A stretch of 64,000 nucleotides of DNA from Micromonospora cabrerizensis (GCF_022230955.1 NZ_JAKKFI010000001.1:33850-97849); one strand, 5' to 3'; counted from the stretch's first letter, positions 45,567-57,283 are shown. Notes: generated by a model not told the origin, from the sequence alone. Translations and numbers: made by a program.

Positions 45567-46729
45567 GCGACTCGCCGACCCCCGCACCGCTGACGGTCCT
45601 CGGGCCGCACCACGGCGGTGGCCGTCTCGCCGACGTGCTGCCCAGCGCGCTCGCCGTGCTGGGCGTGCCCGGCTCGGTCGACCCGCTCGGGCTCGTCCCC
45701 GCGCTGGCCGGGGTACGCCGGATCGCCGTGCTGCTGGTCGACGGGCTCGGCTGGTACCAGCTGCCGACCGCCGCCCCGTACGCGCCGACCCTGGCCGGGC
45801 TCGCCGCGACAGTGGCCCGACCGCTCCTCGCCGGTTTCCCGTCCACCACCCCGACCAGCCTGGTGACGCTGGGCACCGGCGTCGCGCCGGGCGCGCACGG
45901 GGTGCTCGGCTTCACCGTGCGGGTGCCCGGCACCGACCGGGTGCTCACCCACACCGACTGGGCCGCTGACCCGTCGCCGCTGCACTGGCAGCCGGTGCCC
46001 ACCCAGCTGGAGCTGGCCCGCGCCGCCGGTGTGACGGTGACCGTGGTGAGCCGGCCGGAGTTCGGTGGCAGCGGCTTGACCCTCGCCGCCAACCGGGGCG
46101 GCGACTTCCGGGGCGCCGCCGGTGGGGACGCGGTGGCCGCCACCATGCTGGCCGCGCTGGCCGCCGGCCCGGGCCCGACCCTGGTCTCCGGCTACCACGC
46201 CGACCTGGACCGGCACGGCCACCTCAGCGGCGTCGACTCGGCACCCTGGCGGGTCGCCGCCACCGAGGTGGACGCCCTGCTCGCCCGGTTGGTCGACGGG
46301 CTGCCACCCGACGCGGCGCTGCTGGTGACCGCCGATCACGGCCAGCTCGACATTCCCGCCGAGCACCGCTTCGACCTGGACACCGACCCCCGACTGCGCG
46401 CCGGGGTGCGGGTGGTGGCCGGTGAGGCCCGGGTGCGTTACCTGCACGCCGAGGCGGGCGCGGTCGACGACGTGCGGGCCGCCTGGTCCGAGGTGCTGGG
46501 CGCCGCCGCACGGGTACGCACCCGCGACGAGATGGTGGCCACCGGCTGGTTCGGGCCGGTGCCCGAGGAACACCTGGGGCGGATCGGCGACGTGGTGGTG
46601 ACCTGCAACGACACGTACGCGGTCATGGCCAGTCGCACCGAGCGGCCGATGGCGTCGAAGCTGGTGGCGTACCACGGGTCGGACACCGCGGCCGAGCTGA
46701 CCGTGCCCCTGCTGGTCGTCCGCGGCTGA
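45563..46729 (+). CDS. alkaline phosphatase superfamily (nucleotide pyrophosphatase-like) protein
   Basis: 388-aa protein. Seen: first metal region RIAVLLVDGLGWYQL, nucleophile region PLLAGFPSTTPTSLVTLGTG (Thr of the NPP type), GAHGVLGFTV, SGYHADLDRHGHLSG (metal ligands) and VTADHGQLD, all in NPP/PglZ-family order. No signal peptide, so probably cytoplasmic. Likely hydrolyses a phosphodiester or phosphoanhydride. Coupled to the upstream methyltransferase (ATGA), suggesting a joint pathway I cannot identify. Confidence 0.85.
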   Translation: MSDSPTPAPLTVLGPHHGGGRLADVLPSALAVLGVPGSVDPLGLVPALAGVRRIAVLLVDGLGWYQLPTAAPYAPTLAGLAATVARPLLAGFPSTTPTSLVTLGTGVAPGAHGVLGFTVRVPGTDRVLTHTDWAADPSPLHWQPVPTQLELARAAGVTVTVVSRPEFGGSGLTLAANRGGDFRGAAGGDAVAATMLAALAAGPGPTLVSGYHADLDRHGHLSGVDSAPWRVAATEVDALLARLVDGLPPDAALLVTADHGQLDIPAEHRFDLDTDPRLRAGVRVVAGEARVRYLHAEAGAVDDVRAAWSEVLGAAARVRTRDEMVATGWFGPVPEEHLGRIGDVVVTCNDTYAVMASRTERPMASKLVAYHGSDTAAELTVPLLVVRG

Positions 46730-46779
46730 GCGGCGTCCGGTCCGGCCCGCCGGCGGCTGGTGGTGTCGTACCGACGGGT

Positions 46780-46785
46780 TAACCT
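46780..46785 (+). promoter_or_regulatory. -10 box (TAACCT) of a leaderless promoter
   Basis: TAACCT lies 6 nt before ATG 46792 of dinB. A weak CTGGTG at 46757-46762 gives a 17-bp spacer. No SOS box is present here, unlike the imu cassette. Confidence 0.55.
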
Positions 46786-46791
46786 GCCGGG

Positions 46792-48051
46792 ATGGGCCGC
46801 AGCCAGTCGTTGCCCCGAGGCGATGATCCGCGCTTCGGGCCGGACGCCGACGACTCGGGCAGCCCCATCCTGCACGTCGACATGGACGCGTTCTTCGCCG
46901 CCGTCGAGGTGCGCCGCCGACCCGAGCTGCGCGGCCGCCCGGTGGTCGTCGGCGGCGTCGGGCCACGCGGGGTCGTCAGCTCGGCCAGCTACGAGGCCCG
47001 CCGCTACGGCGTGCGCAGCGCGATGCCGACCGGTCAGGCCCGAGCCCGCTGCCCGCACGCGGTCTACCTGCCACCGGACTTCACCGCCTACACCGCCGCC
47101 TCCCGGGCGGTCATGCAGATCTTCCGCGACGTCACCCCGCTGGTCGAGCCGCTCTCCCTCGACGAGGCGTTCCTCGACGTGACCGGCGCCCGCAGGCTCT
47201 TCGGCTCCCCGGCCACCATCGCCCGGCTGATCCGCCGCCGGGTCGCCGACGAGCAGGCGCTGACCTGCTCGGTCGGGGTGGCGCCCAGCAAGTTTGTGGC
47301 CAAGCTGGGTTCCACCCGGGCCAAACCGGACGGGCTGCTGGTGGTGCCCCCGGGGCAGGTGCTCGACTTCCTGCACCCGCTGCCCGTGGACGCGCTATGG
47401 GGGGTGGGGGAGCGCGCCGCCGAGTCGCTGCGTCGTCTCGGCCTGACCACCGTCGGCGACCTCGCCGAGGCGCCGGTGGGCATGATCCGCCGGGCGGTCG
47501 GCGCCGCCTCGGCGGCGCACCTGCACGAGCTGGCCTGGGGACGGGACCCGCGCGGGGTCAGCCCGGAACACGTCGACAAGTCGATCGGCGCGGAGGTGAC
47601 CTTCGAGGTCGACGTGGCCGACCCACTGGAGATCCGCCGCGCGCTGCTCGCGCTCAGCGCGAAGGTCGGCGTCCGGTTGCGGGGCTCCGGGCAGGTCGGG
47701 CGCACCGTCGCCCTCAAGGTCCGGCTGGCCGACTTCCGCACGGTGAGCCGCTCCCGCACCCTCGACGTGCCCACCGACACCGCCCGCGAGATGTTCGACA
47801 CGGTTTGGGCGCTCTACACCGCGTTGGACCCGGGCGAGCGGATCCGACTCGTCGGTGTCCGGGTCGAGGGGCTCGCCCCGGCGCAGGGCGCTCCCCGGCA
47901 GCTCACCCTCGGCGCGCCCGAGCATGGTTGGCGCGAGGCGGAAGCTGCCGCGGACGCCGCTGCTGCCCGTTTCGGGCGGTCCGTCATAGGTCCGGCCAGT
48001 CTGATGGGCGACCGTGACAGCGGTCGAAAGGAAAATCCACCCCACCCATAG
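46792..48051 (+). CDS. dinB: DNA polymerase IV (Y family)
   Basis: 419-aa translesion polymerase. Seen: ILHVDMDAFFAAVEVRR (first catalytic Asp), YEARRYGVRSAMPTGQARARCP, LVEPLSLDEAFLDVTGARRLFG (SLDE catalytic acids), SVGVAPSKFVAKL and HhH region VGERAAESLRRLGLTTVGDLAEA. All catalytic residues are present, unlike ImuB. C-terminal LSAKVGVRLRGSGQVGRTVALKVR little finger. Apparently leaderless. Next to SOS genes in the window but not under a visible LexA box. Confidence 0.95.
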   Translation: MGRSQSLPRGDDPRFGPDADDSGSPILHVDMDAFFAAVEVRRRPELRGRPVVVGGVGPRGVVSSASYEARRYGVRSAMPTGQARARCPHAVYLPPDFTAYTAASRAVMQIFRDVTPLVEPLSLDEAFLDVTGARRLFGSPATIARLIRRRVADEQALTCSVGVAPSKFVAKLGSTRAKPDGLLVVPPGQVLDFLHPLPVDALWGVGERAAESLRRLGLTTVGDLAEAPVGMIRRAVGAASAAHLHELAWGRDPRGVSPEHVDKSIGAEVTFEVDVADPLEIRRALLALSAKVGVRLRGSGQVGRTVALKVRLADFRTVSRSRTLDVPTDTAREMFDTVWALYTALDPGERIRLVGVRVEGLAPAQGAPRQLTLGAPEHGWREAEAAADAAAARFGRSVIGPASLMGDRDSGRKENPPHP

Positions 48052-48084
48052 GTCGTCCCGCTTTCCGACGCGCGAGCCCCCTCG

Positions 48085-48090
48085 TAGACT
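48085..48090 (+). promoter_or_regulatory. -10 box (TAGACT) for the DUF3040 gene
   Basis: TAGACT with a weak TTTCCG 17 bp upstream (48062-48067). The transcript would have a leader of about 70 nt ending in the GGGGAGGAG ribosome binding site before GTG 48168. Confidence 0.5.
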
Positions 48091-48167
48091 TGCGGGTAAG
48101 CAGTCGGATGGCTGCCACGGTCTGTCGGCCCGAGTGGGCCCGACCAACGTGACCGGGGAGGAGTGCC

Positions 48168-48566
48168 GTGCCGCTCTCGGAGCACGAGCAGCGGCTGTTC
48201 GAGCAGATCGAGCGGTCGCTTGCCGAGGACCCCAAATTCGCCTCGGCCGTGCGCGCCAGCGATCCGCGCTTCCATGCGCGGCGTCGCCTGCTCGTCGCCG
48301 CCGGCGTCATCATCGCTGGCTTGGCTCTACTGGTCTATGGCGCGGTGATCAAGACTCCACCGCTGGCGGTGGCGGGCTTCGTCGTCATGCTGGCGTCGGC
48401 CGCGTTCGCGGTGCAGTCGCACCGGCGGGCACAGTCACCTGACCTGCACGTGGTGGGCGGCACGACGAGTCGTCGTCGCCCCCGCGGTGGCCGATCCGGT
48501 CGCAAGTCGTCACTCCTGGACCGCATGGAGGACAGGTGGCGGCAGCGCCCGGAGGGGCACCGGTAG
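48168..48566 (+). CDS. DUF3040 membrane protein
   Basis: 132-aa protein of the actinobacterial DUF3040 family: PLSEHEQRLFEQIERSLAEDPKFASAVR at the N-terminus, two adjacent transmembrane helices (about residues 40-78) and a basic Arg/Gly-rich C-terminus ending RMEDRWRQRPEGHR. Function unknown; in other actinomycetes it lies next to dinB or cell-division genes. GTG start with strong ribosome binding site. Followed by a 504-bp gap holding only repeats and hairpins. Confidence 0.9.
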   Translation: MPLSEHEQRLFEQIERSLAEDPKFASAVRASDPRFHARRRLLVAAGVIIAGLALLVYGAVIKTPPLAVAGFVVMLASAAFAVQSHRRAQSPDLHVVGGTTSRRRPRGGRSGRKSSLLDRMEDRWRQRPEGHR

Positions 48567-48690
48567 GCCAGTTCCGCCCCTGAGGCGGGCGTGCGCCGCT
48601 CAGGCGGCCGTACGTCGCGACGAGTGGGTCGCCGGGCATTTCCGCCGGCGACCTCAGTGGTATCCGCGCGCCCTCTGCCCGCTGCCACCT

Positions 48691-48795
48691 TCCCGGCTGT
48701 CTCCTTCCCGGCGACTCTCTTCCCGGCAGTCCCTGTCCCGGCTGTCTCCCTCGCGGCTGTCTCCTTGCCCGCGGTCTCCCCGGCTGTCTCCTTCC
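48691..48795. repeat. degenerate 15-bp tandem repeat, about seven units
   Basis: Units starting at 48691, 48706, 48721, 48736, 48751, 48766 and (3-bp phase shift) 48778 resemble TCCCGGCTGTCTCCT. The plus strand is almost all pyrimidine-rich. Translated, it would give a repeating AVSFP-like pentapeptide, but no start or ribosome binding site supports a gene. Confidence 0.8.
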
Positions 48796-48828
48796 CCCGT
48801 GCCTCCCGTGCCGGGCCCCTTTCCGCAT

Positions 48829-48901
48829 GATCGTGCTCGATCCTGGATGTAGTGGCATCGGGCGCGAGGGGAGGGGACTGGTTCCTGGATCGAGCACGAT
48901 C
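48829..48901. repeat. GATC-tipped intergenic palindrome H
   Basis: Arms 48829-48847 and 48883-48901 match at 18 of 19; the outer 15 bp GATCGTGCTCGATCC are perfect. Lies between the convergent DUF3040 and transglutaminase genes, just after the 15-bp tandem repeat. Confidence 0.8.
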
Positions 48902-49021
48902 TTGGAGGGCCCGCTATCCCGCCCGCTGCCCGCGTCGCCTCGCCCCGCGCCCCCACCTCGGCGCGCCGCACCGTTCGACGATTGGCGTAGGGGGCCACTG
49001 AGGGTTGACGCCTGAAGCAGC

Positions 49022-49053
49022 GTGGGGCGGCGGTCCACCGACCGCCGCCCCAC
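49022..49053. terminator. terminator of the MoxR-DUF58-transglutaminase operon
   Basis: Perfect 14-bp stem GTGGGGCGGCGGTC / GACCGCCGCCCCAC around CACC, 18 bp past the minus-strand stop codon. Confidence 0.85.
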
Positions 49054-49070
49054 CCGTGGACCTGCGTTGC

Positions 49071-51545
49071 TCAGCGGGCCGCCCGGTCGGCCAACAGCCG
49101 TCGCGGGTTCCAGCGCAGCAGCCGGTACCGGGTCCGCCCGGTCAGCGCCGCCATTCGGCCGGACGTGTCCGCCATGCCCGTTCTCCACCGCAGCAGCACC
49201 GACGGCGGCAACACGGCGGCGAGGAGGCGGGTCCGTCGGTCCGCCCGGGAGGCGAGCGCCCCGCGGACCGTGCGCAGTGCCGGCAGCAGCCGCTCACCGG
49301 TCAGCGGATCCCGCGCGTAGCGGGCCCGCTCCTCCGCCCTGCCGAGCAGCCGTGCCGACTCCACGGCGGCGGTGTCGTCGCTGAGGGTGTCCCGGACGAG
49401 CCGGTCCGCGGTCGCCCTCGGCGTCTCGGTGAGGTCGACCGGGACCCGGAAGTCCACCAGGGTGTCGAGCAGCTCCGCCCAGGCGGCGTGCGCATCCGCG
49501 CGGGCGCGGCTGGCGTCGGCGGCGACCGTCACCACGCGGGAGCCCGGCTCGGTGCCGTCGGTGACGGTCGTGGCGGCCACCGTCGCGCTCGCCGCCCGGC
49601 CACCCCGTCGACGCCGCAACGCGAGCCGGCGCAGAGCGGGCACCGCCAGGAGCAGCAACAGGGCCAGCAGGCCGGCCGCCCACCAGGGCCAGACCGGAGG
49701 CTGTTCGTCCGGCGTCGTCCCGCCGAGTGAAAGCCCCTCGTCGGTGTCCCGGTCGGCGTTGTCCGGTCCGGCCGGACCAGCTGAGGCCTCGGGGCCCGCG
49801 GGGGTGTCCGTGACACCGGTGCCCGGAGCGGACGGTTCCGGCGCGTCGGTGTCCGGCGCCCAGGCCGACCGGGTGGAGCCGGGCACCCCGGACGCCGGGG
49901 TGGCGTCGAACGGCACCCAACCGAGGCCGTTGAAGAAGACCTCCGTCCAGGCGTGCAGGTTGAGATTGGTCAGCGTGAACGTGTCGCCGTCGCGCTTGCT
50001 GCCGTTGGTGAAGCCGAACGCGACCCGGGCCGGGATGCCGGCCGCGCGGACCAGCCAGGCCATCCCGGCGGCGTACTGCTGGCAGTAGCCGACCTTGTTG
50101 GTCAGGAAGTTGACGATGTCCTGCCCGCTGCTGCCGCTCTCGGTGCTCAACCGGTAGGCGAACCCGTTGTCCGCCGAGAAGTGCTGGTAGATGGCCAGCA
50201 CCCGGTCGTAGTCGGTGCGCTTGCCCTGGATGAGCCCCTTGACCAGCTCCTCCACCTCCGGCACCCGCTCGGGGGTGGCGGTCAGCTGCCGGCGTACCGG
50301 GTGGTCGGTCGGGAGCGGCAGCGCGGCCCGCAGCGCCGCCGGGGTGTACGTCGAGCGGACGTAGTCGAAGGAGTACTTGCGACCCCGGGAGTTTTCCCGG
50401 TTGGAGAAGACGACCTGCTGGTTGGGGTCGTAGAGCCAGTTGCCGTTGAGGTCCTCGGTGCGGACCGGCTCGGCGTACACCGGCATCAGCGACATGCTCA
50501 GGCTCTTGGTGACCTCGACGGTGGCCCGGTAGGTGGTCTGCTGCACGCCCCGGCCGGCCCGGTCGGCCGGGTTCGGCAGGTCCCGGTTGGCCGGCCGGCC
50601 ACTCGGGTTGCGCGCCTGGAAACCACCCGGGCGCAGCTCGTCGGCGACCGCGTAACGCAGGTAGAACGGGCTCTGCTCGGACGTGGTGACCTTGACCAGA
50701 TCGGCCACCTGGGACTGGTTGAGCTGGCCGGCGAGCGAGGCGAACAGGTCGATCCGACCCGACGTGCCGCCCGAGCCGGTCCCGTTGCCGGTGCCGTTGC
50801 CCGGACCCCGGCTGAGGGAGTCGAGCAACCCGCCCGTCATGCCGGGCACCGCCAGCGGCAGCACCACGGCCAGGGCCACGCCGACCGCCGCGAGCCGGCG
50901 GCCGGCGGACGCCAGCGGCGAGGCCTCCCACACGTCGACGTCGCGGCCGTCACCGGTGAACCGGCGCCCGAAGCGGCGTACGCGGTCCACGTTGTCGGTG
51001 ACCAGCAGCCAGAGGTAACCGGCGGCGCCCACCACGAACGGCACCGCGGGGACGCTGTCCACGTAGACGGCGACCGGCACCGAGTAGATGGCCAGCATCG
51101 GCAGCCCCGCCAGCGCGGGCCGGCGCAGCCCGACGGCCAGCACGTCGACCAGGACGGCGACCCCACCGACGCCGAGCACGGTGATGAACAGCAACGGGTC
51201 GGTGTCGGGGACCTCGACGCCGTACGAGCGCATGTCCTGCATGGACCCGGCGAGCAGGTCGTTGAAGTGCGCGAGCGTGCCCGGCGTGGGCAGGACGGCC
51301 AGCAGCTCCGCCCCACTGGGGAACAGCCAGGTCAGGGCAAGGAGCAGGCCGGCCAGCATACCCAACACCTGACCCCACAGGGGGGCCCGGGCGAGCCGGG
51401 TCAACGCGGCCACCCCGGCCACCACGGCGACCGCGATGACCGACTGGATGAGCCACGTCCAGCTCTGGAAGATGGCCGACAGCGGCGCGGCGGCCAGCAG
51501 GGTTGCCGTGGCCGCCACCAGGCCGATGTTCCGACTGGCGATCAT
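49071..51545 (-). CDS. TgpA-type transmembrane transglutaminase-like protein
   Basis: 824-aa membrane protein. Seen: several N-terminal helices (DUF3488-type), then an extracytoplasmic transglutaminase/cysteine-protease core with Cys488 (VGYCQQYAAGMAWLVRAAGIPARVAFGF), the His in NLHAWTEVFF and Asp in WVPFDATP, a Pro/Ser/Thr-rich linker, one more helix (WPWWAAGLLALLLLLAV) and a DUF4129-like cytoplasmic tail. Third gene of the minus-strand operon after the MoxR ATPase and DUF58 protein, a trio common in actinomycetes. Probably acts on a surface protein or wall component. ATG 51545 follows GGAAGG. Confidence 0.9.
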   Translation of the reverse strand: MIASRNIGLVAATATLLAAAPLSAIFQSWTWLIQSVIAVAVVAGVAALTRLARAPLWGQVLGMLAGLLLALTWLFPSGAELLAVLPTPGTLAHFNDLLAGSMQDMRSYGVEVPDTDPLLFITVLGVGGVAVLVDVLAVGLRRPALAGLPMLAIYSVPVAVYVDSVPAVPFVVGAAGYLWLLVTDNVDRVRRFGRRFTGDGRDVDVWEASPLASAGRRLAAVGVALAVVLPLAVPGMTGGLLDSLSRGPGNGTGNGTGSGGTSGRIDLFASLAGQLNQSQVADLVKVTTSEQSPFYLRYAVADELRPGGFQARNPSGRPANRDLPNPADRAGRGVQQTTYRATVEVTKSLSMSLMPVYAEPVRTEDLNGNWLYDPNQQVVFSNRENSRGRKYSFDYVRSTYTPAALRAALPLPTDHPVRRQLTATPERVPEVEELVKGLIQGKRTDYDRVLAIYQHFSADNGFAYRLSTESGSSGQDIVNFLTNKVGYCQQYAAGMAWLVRAAGIPARVAFGFTNGSKRDGDTFTLTNLNLHAWTEVFFNGLGWVPFDATPASGVPGSTRSAWAPDTDAPEPSAPGTGVTDTPAGPEASAGPAGPDNADRDTDEGLSLGGTTPDEQPPVWPWWAAGLLALLLLLAVPALRRLALRRRRGGRAASATVAATTVTDGTEPGSRVVTVAADASRARADAHAAWAELLDTLVDFRVPVDLTETPRATADRLVRDTLSDDTAAVESARLLGRAEERARYARDPLTGERLLPALRTVRGALASRADRRTRLLAAVLPPSVLLRWRTGMADTSGRMAALTGRTRYRLLRWNPRRLLADRAAR

Positions 51546-51561
51546 GAGGGGAACCTTCCGT

Positions 51562-52860
51562 TCATCGCACGCCGCCGGCCACCGTCTCGGCCAGTGCGGC
51601 GCGAAGCGCGAAGCCCTGGGAGCCCCGGCCGGCCTGCGGCCACAGCGCGGGCAGTCGGCCGCCGTGGTCGACACCGACCACCCGCCAACCGCTCTGCAGC
51701 ATGGCGAGGACGGCGGCGGCGTGGGCGTGCTCCGCCTCGGCCCGGGCCTTTTCGGGCAGGCTGAGCCAGGTGGAGCTGTTGAGCAGGAAGCCGACGCAGG
51801 TGGCGCCGTTGCCCCGCAGGCCGGCCAGCAGCTCGGCCTCGGCCACACTCACCGTGCCGAACAGCCCGATGATCAGACCGCCGTCGGCGCGTTGGCGGAC
51901 CCGTTGCACGAGGTCGGTCAGCTCGGCGCGCTGATCCAGTCGGACCTCCGCGAGGTGGTCGAGCAGCGCACCGTCACCGCCGGCCTCCGAGGCGTCGACA
52001 TCCGCCCCCGAGCCGGTGACCAGGCGCAACTTGTAGCCGGCCTGGCGCAGGTGGACGGCGATGCTCGCGGCGGCGGAGACGGACCACTCGAAACTGGCCG
52101 TCGGCCCCTCGCCGCGGTGGCCGTACGCGCGGGTGTCCAGGACGACAGTGGCCCGGCTCTCCCACGGCTGCTCCTCGCGGCGCACCATCAGCTCGCCGGT
52201 GCGCGCGGTGGACTTCCAGTGCACCCGGCGCAGGTCGTCGCCGCGCCGATATTCCCGGGTCGCCGCGTCGTCCTCGCCGTGCACCGCCACCGAGCGGGCC
52301 CGACTGTCGCCGCTGCCCGCGTACTCCCCGGGGAGCCGGACCGACGGCAGGGCGGTGACCTGCGGGATGACCGTCAGGTGGTCGGTGCTGGGAAAGGACC
52401 TGGTGAGTTCGCAGAGGCCGAACGGGTCGGTCATCCGGACCACCAGCGGGCCCACGTCGTAGCGGCCCCGCACGTCGGCCCGCACGGTGTACGCCACGGA
52501 GGTGGCCTGGTGCGCGCCGAGCCGCTCCAACACCACCCGGGGCCGGCTGCCCAGCGCGTAGGGCAGCCGGTCCTCCAGGAGCAGGGTGCCGGTCGGCAGC
52601 CGGGAGAGGTTCTGCAGGCGCAGCACCACCCGGGAGTTGGCGCCGACCGGAACCCGGTGCGGGTCCAGTGAGCGGTTGCAGGCCAGCTTGTAGCGGCTGC
52701 GCCCGACGTAGGCCGCGGCCAGCAACGGCAGGATGGCCAACAGCACAGCCACCCGGAGCAGGTCCTTCTCGCCCAGGATGCCGGCCGAGATCGCCGCCGC
52801 GAGGGCGGCGGCGAGGAAGGAGCGCCCGCGGGTGGTCAGCCCGCGCAGCCCGGCACGCAC
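51562..52860 (-). CDS. DUF58 protein
   Basis: 432-aa protein with two N-terminal transmembrane helices and a large domain containing the DUF58 signature (EYRRGDDLRRVHWKSTARTGELMVRREEQPW, close to residues 200-240) and a VWA-like region with a DT-type motif (VVLDTRAYG). Usually works with MoxR ATPases as a chaperone pair, here for the downstream transglutaminase protein. GTG 52860 lies 1 nt after the moxR stop. Confidence 0.92.
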   Translation of the reverse strand: MRAGLRGLTTRGRSFLAAALAAAISAGILGEKDLLRVAVLLAILPLLAAAYVGRSRYKLACNRSLDPHRVPVGANSRVVLRLQNLSRLPTGTLLLEDRLPYALGSRPRVVLERLGAHQATSVAYTVRADVRGRYDVGPLVVRMTDPFGLCELTRSFPSTDHLTVIPQVTALPSVRLPGEYAGSGDSRARSVAVHGEDDAATREYRRGDDLRRVHWKSTARTGELMVRREEQPWESRATVVLDTRAYGHRGEGPTASFEWSVSAAASIAVHLRQAGYKLRLVTGSGADVDASEAGGDGALLDHLAEVRLDQRAELTDLVQRVRQRADGGLIIGLFGTVSVAEAELLAGLRGNGATCVGFLLNSSTWLSLPEKARAEAEHAHAAAVLAMLQSGWRVVGVDHGGRLPALWPQAGRGSQGFALRAALAETVAGGVR

Positions 52861-52861
52861 G

Positions 52862-53917
52862 TCATGGCCTCCGCGGCTCGTAGGGAGCGCGGCCGTTGCC
52901 GCCGGTGCCGGGCCGGGTGTCGTACGGGTTGCGCTGCCGGTCGTGCGGCAGCGGCAGGCGGTGCACCAGCTCGGAGACGATCGCGTCGGTGGTGCGTCGG
53001 GCGAGCTGCGCGTCGGCGGTCGGGATGATCCGGTGCGCGAGCACCGGCACCGCCAGGGCCTGCAGGTCGTCGGGGAGCACGTAGTCGCGACCCTCCAGGG
53101 CGGCGACCGCCCGGGCCGTGCGCAGCAGTTGCAGGGTCGCCCGGGGGGAGGCGCCGAGCCGCAGGTCGGGTGCCTCGCGGGTGGCGGTGACCAGGTCGAT
53201 CGCGTACTGCTTGACCGCGTCCGCGACGTGCACCTGCCGGACGGTGGCGATGAGCTGCCGGACGATGGCCGCGTCGGAGACCGCGCGCAGCTCGTTCAGC
53301 GGGTCGGTGGCACCGTGCCCGTCGAGCATGGCCAGCTCGGCGTTGGAGTCCGGGTAACCCATGGCGATGCGGGCGGTGAACCGGTCGCGCTGCGCCTCGG
53401 GCAGCGGGTAGGTCCCCTCCATCTCGATCGGGTTCTGGGTGGCGATGACCATGAACGGGGTCTGGAGCTGGTAGGTGACACCGTCGACGGTGACCTGCCG
53501 TTCCTCCATGCACTCCAGCAACGCCGACTGGGTCTTCGGCGAGGCACGGTTGATCTCGTCGCCGACCACCAGGTTGGCGAACACGGCACCGGGACGGAAC
53601 TCGAAGTCGTGCGTCTCCTGGTTGTAGACGCTGACCCCGGTGACGTCGCTGGGCAGCAGGTCGGGGGTGAACTGGATCCGTCGCACGGTGCAGTCGATGG
53701 ACCGCGCGAGGGCCTTGGCCAGCTTGGTCTTGCCGACGCCCGGCACGTCTTCGATCAGGAGGTGACCCTCGGCGAGCAGAACGGCCAGGGCGAGCCGCAC
53801 GGTGGCGGTCTTACCCTCGATGACCTGCTCGATGTTGGCCACAATGGCCTCGCTGGCGGCGCGGAACTCGTCGTGCGGCAGTAGGCCGCCCACCTCGTCC
53901 CAGGTCTGTTGTGTCAC
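52862..53917 (-). CDS. MoxR-family AAA ATPase
   Basis: 351-aa cytoplasmic ATPase. Seen: Walker A EDVPGVGKTKLAK, Walker B VVGDEINRASPKTQSALLECMEERQV, sensor 1 FMVIATQNPIEMEGTYPLPEAQRDRF and sensor 2 LGASPRATLQLLRTAR, matching MoxR. GTG 53917 chosen because AGGAGGAGG lies 5 nt upstream; ATGs at 53938 and 54016 lack this. First gene of the MoxR-DUF58-transglutaminase operon. Confidence 0.94.
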   Translation of the reverse strand: MTQQTWDEVGGLLPHDEFRAASEAIVANIEQVIEGKTATVRLALAVLLAEGHLLIEDVPGVGKTKLAKALARSIDCTVRRIQFTPDLLPSDVTGVSVYNQETHDFEFRPGAVFANLVVGDEINRASPKTQSALLECMEERQVTVDGVTYQLQTPFMVIATQNPIEMEGTYPLPEAQRDRFTARIAMGYPDSNAELAMLDGHGATDPLNELRAVSDAAIVRQLIATVRQVHVADAVKQYAIDLVTATREAPDLRLGASPRATLQLLRTARAVAALEGRDYVLPDDLQALAVPVLAHRIIPTADAQLARRTTDAIVSELVHRLPLPHDRQRNPYDTRPGTGGNGRAPYEPRRP

Positions 53918-54256
53918 GGGCCTCCTCCTCGTCGCCATGACGGCAGCTCTGTAGAGAGCACCTGGACCCGCCGTTGGGTTCGCGACGTCGAGCCTCGTCT
54001 GCCGCAGGAATCTCACTGGTCTCTCAGGCTAACCATGTTTGTCGTTATCGCCGACCCCCGCAGGTAGTCCGTCGGTTACCCACCGGAATATTCGCCTTTC
54101 GGGAGATGCGTGACCGGTCCCCACGCGGGTACCCGATGTGGTTTTCAATTTCCAGCAGTGCTGGGCTTCACCCCCGACACCGCCCGGTTCGCCGCGGCCG
54201 GGTGACCGCCTCGCGCCCTGCCTGGCGGCGGCACATCGTCGCGCCGTGCAGCGGGG
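53918..54256. other. divergent intergenic region between moxR and the leuS leader
   Basis: About 340 bp upstream of both the moxR operon (minus) and the leuS leader peptide (plus). I see no gene, no clear repeat and no LexA-type box. A TANNNT-like box for moxR could not be chosen with confidence. Confidence 0.6.
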
Positions 54257-54262
54257 TACACT
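54257..54262 (+). promoter_or_regulatory. -10 box (TACACT) for the leuS leader transcript
   Basis: TACACT lies 7 nt before ATG 54270 of the leader peptide, so the attenuator RNA is probably leaderless and starts on that ATG. Confidence 0.6.
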
Positions 54263-54269
54263 GCCGGAC

Positions 54270-54308
54270 ATGGCCGGAGTCTTCCTGCTTCTTACCGGGC
54301 CGTGCTGA
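54270..54308 (+). CDS. leucine-rich leader peptide of leuS
   Basis: 12 residues MAGVFLLLTGPC, with three consecutive Leu codons (CTG CTT CTT, 54285-54293) and stop TGA at 54306-54308. It begins 7 nt after a -10 box, overlaps the first stem of a two-hairpin structure and ends before a U-tailed terminator ahead of leuS. This is the layout of ribosome-mediated attenuation: leucine shortage stalls the ribosome on the Leu codons. Too short to find by standard gene calling; evidence is architecture only. Confidence 0.75.
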   Translation: MAGVFLLLTGPC

Positions 54309-54360
54309 TGCGTTGAACGCGCGACAGCACGGCGGCCCCTCCTGCGCGAGGGGCTTTTTT
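54299..54360 (+). promoter_or_regulatory. leuS attenuator: pause hairpin plus intrinsic terminator
   Basis: Pause hairpin: perfect 9-bp GCCGTGCTG / CAGCACGGC (54299-54307, 54325-54333), overlapping the end of the leader peptide. Terminator: 7-bp GCCCCTC / GAGGGGC (54335-54341, 54348-54354) directly followed by TTTTTT, rare in this GC-rich DNA. A possible antiterminator is CGCGC (54318-54322) with GCGCG (54344-54348), which would disrupt the terminator. A ribosome stalled at the Leu codons would cover the first arm of the pause hairpin and favour read-through into leuS. Confidence 0.75.
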
Positions 54361-54422
54361 GTGCCCGCCGCCGGCCCGGCCCGGTGGTGCCGAGACGAAG
54401 CGAAGCGAAGCGAGGAGAGACG

Positions 54423-57263
<2,841 letters not shown>

Positions 57264-57283
57264 CGCTGCCCGCCCTCTTCGGC

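Noticed and set aside
46740..46791. SOS box upstream of dinB
   Set aside because: No GAAC-N4-GTTC sequence found; only a leaderless -10 box.
48591..48830. 79-aa repetitive pentapeptide-like protein
   Set aside because: Made only by translating the 15-bp tandem repeat; no ribosome binding site, and not a true pentapeptide-repeat family pattern.
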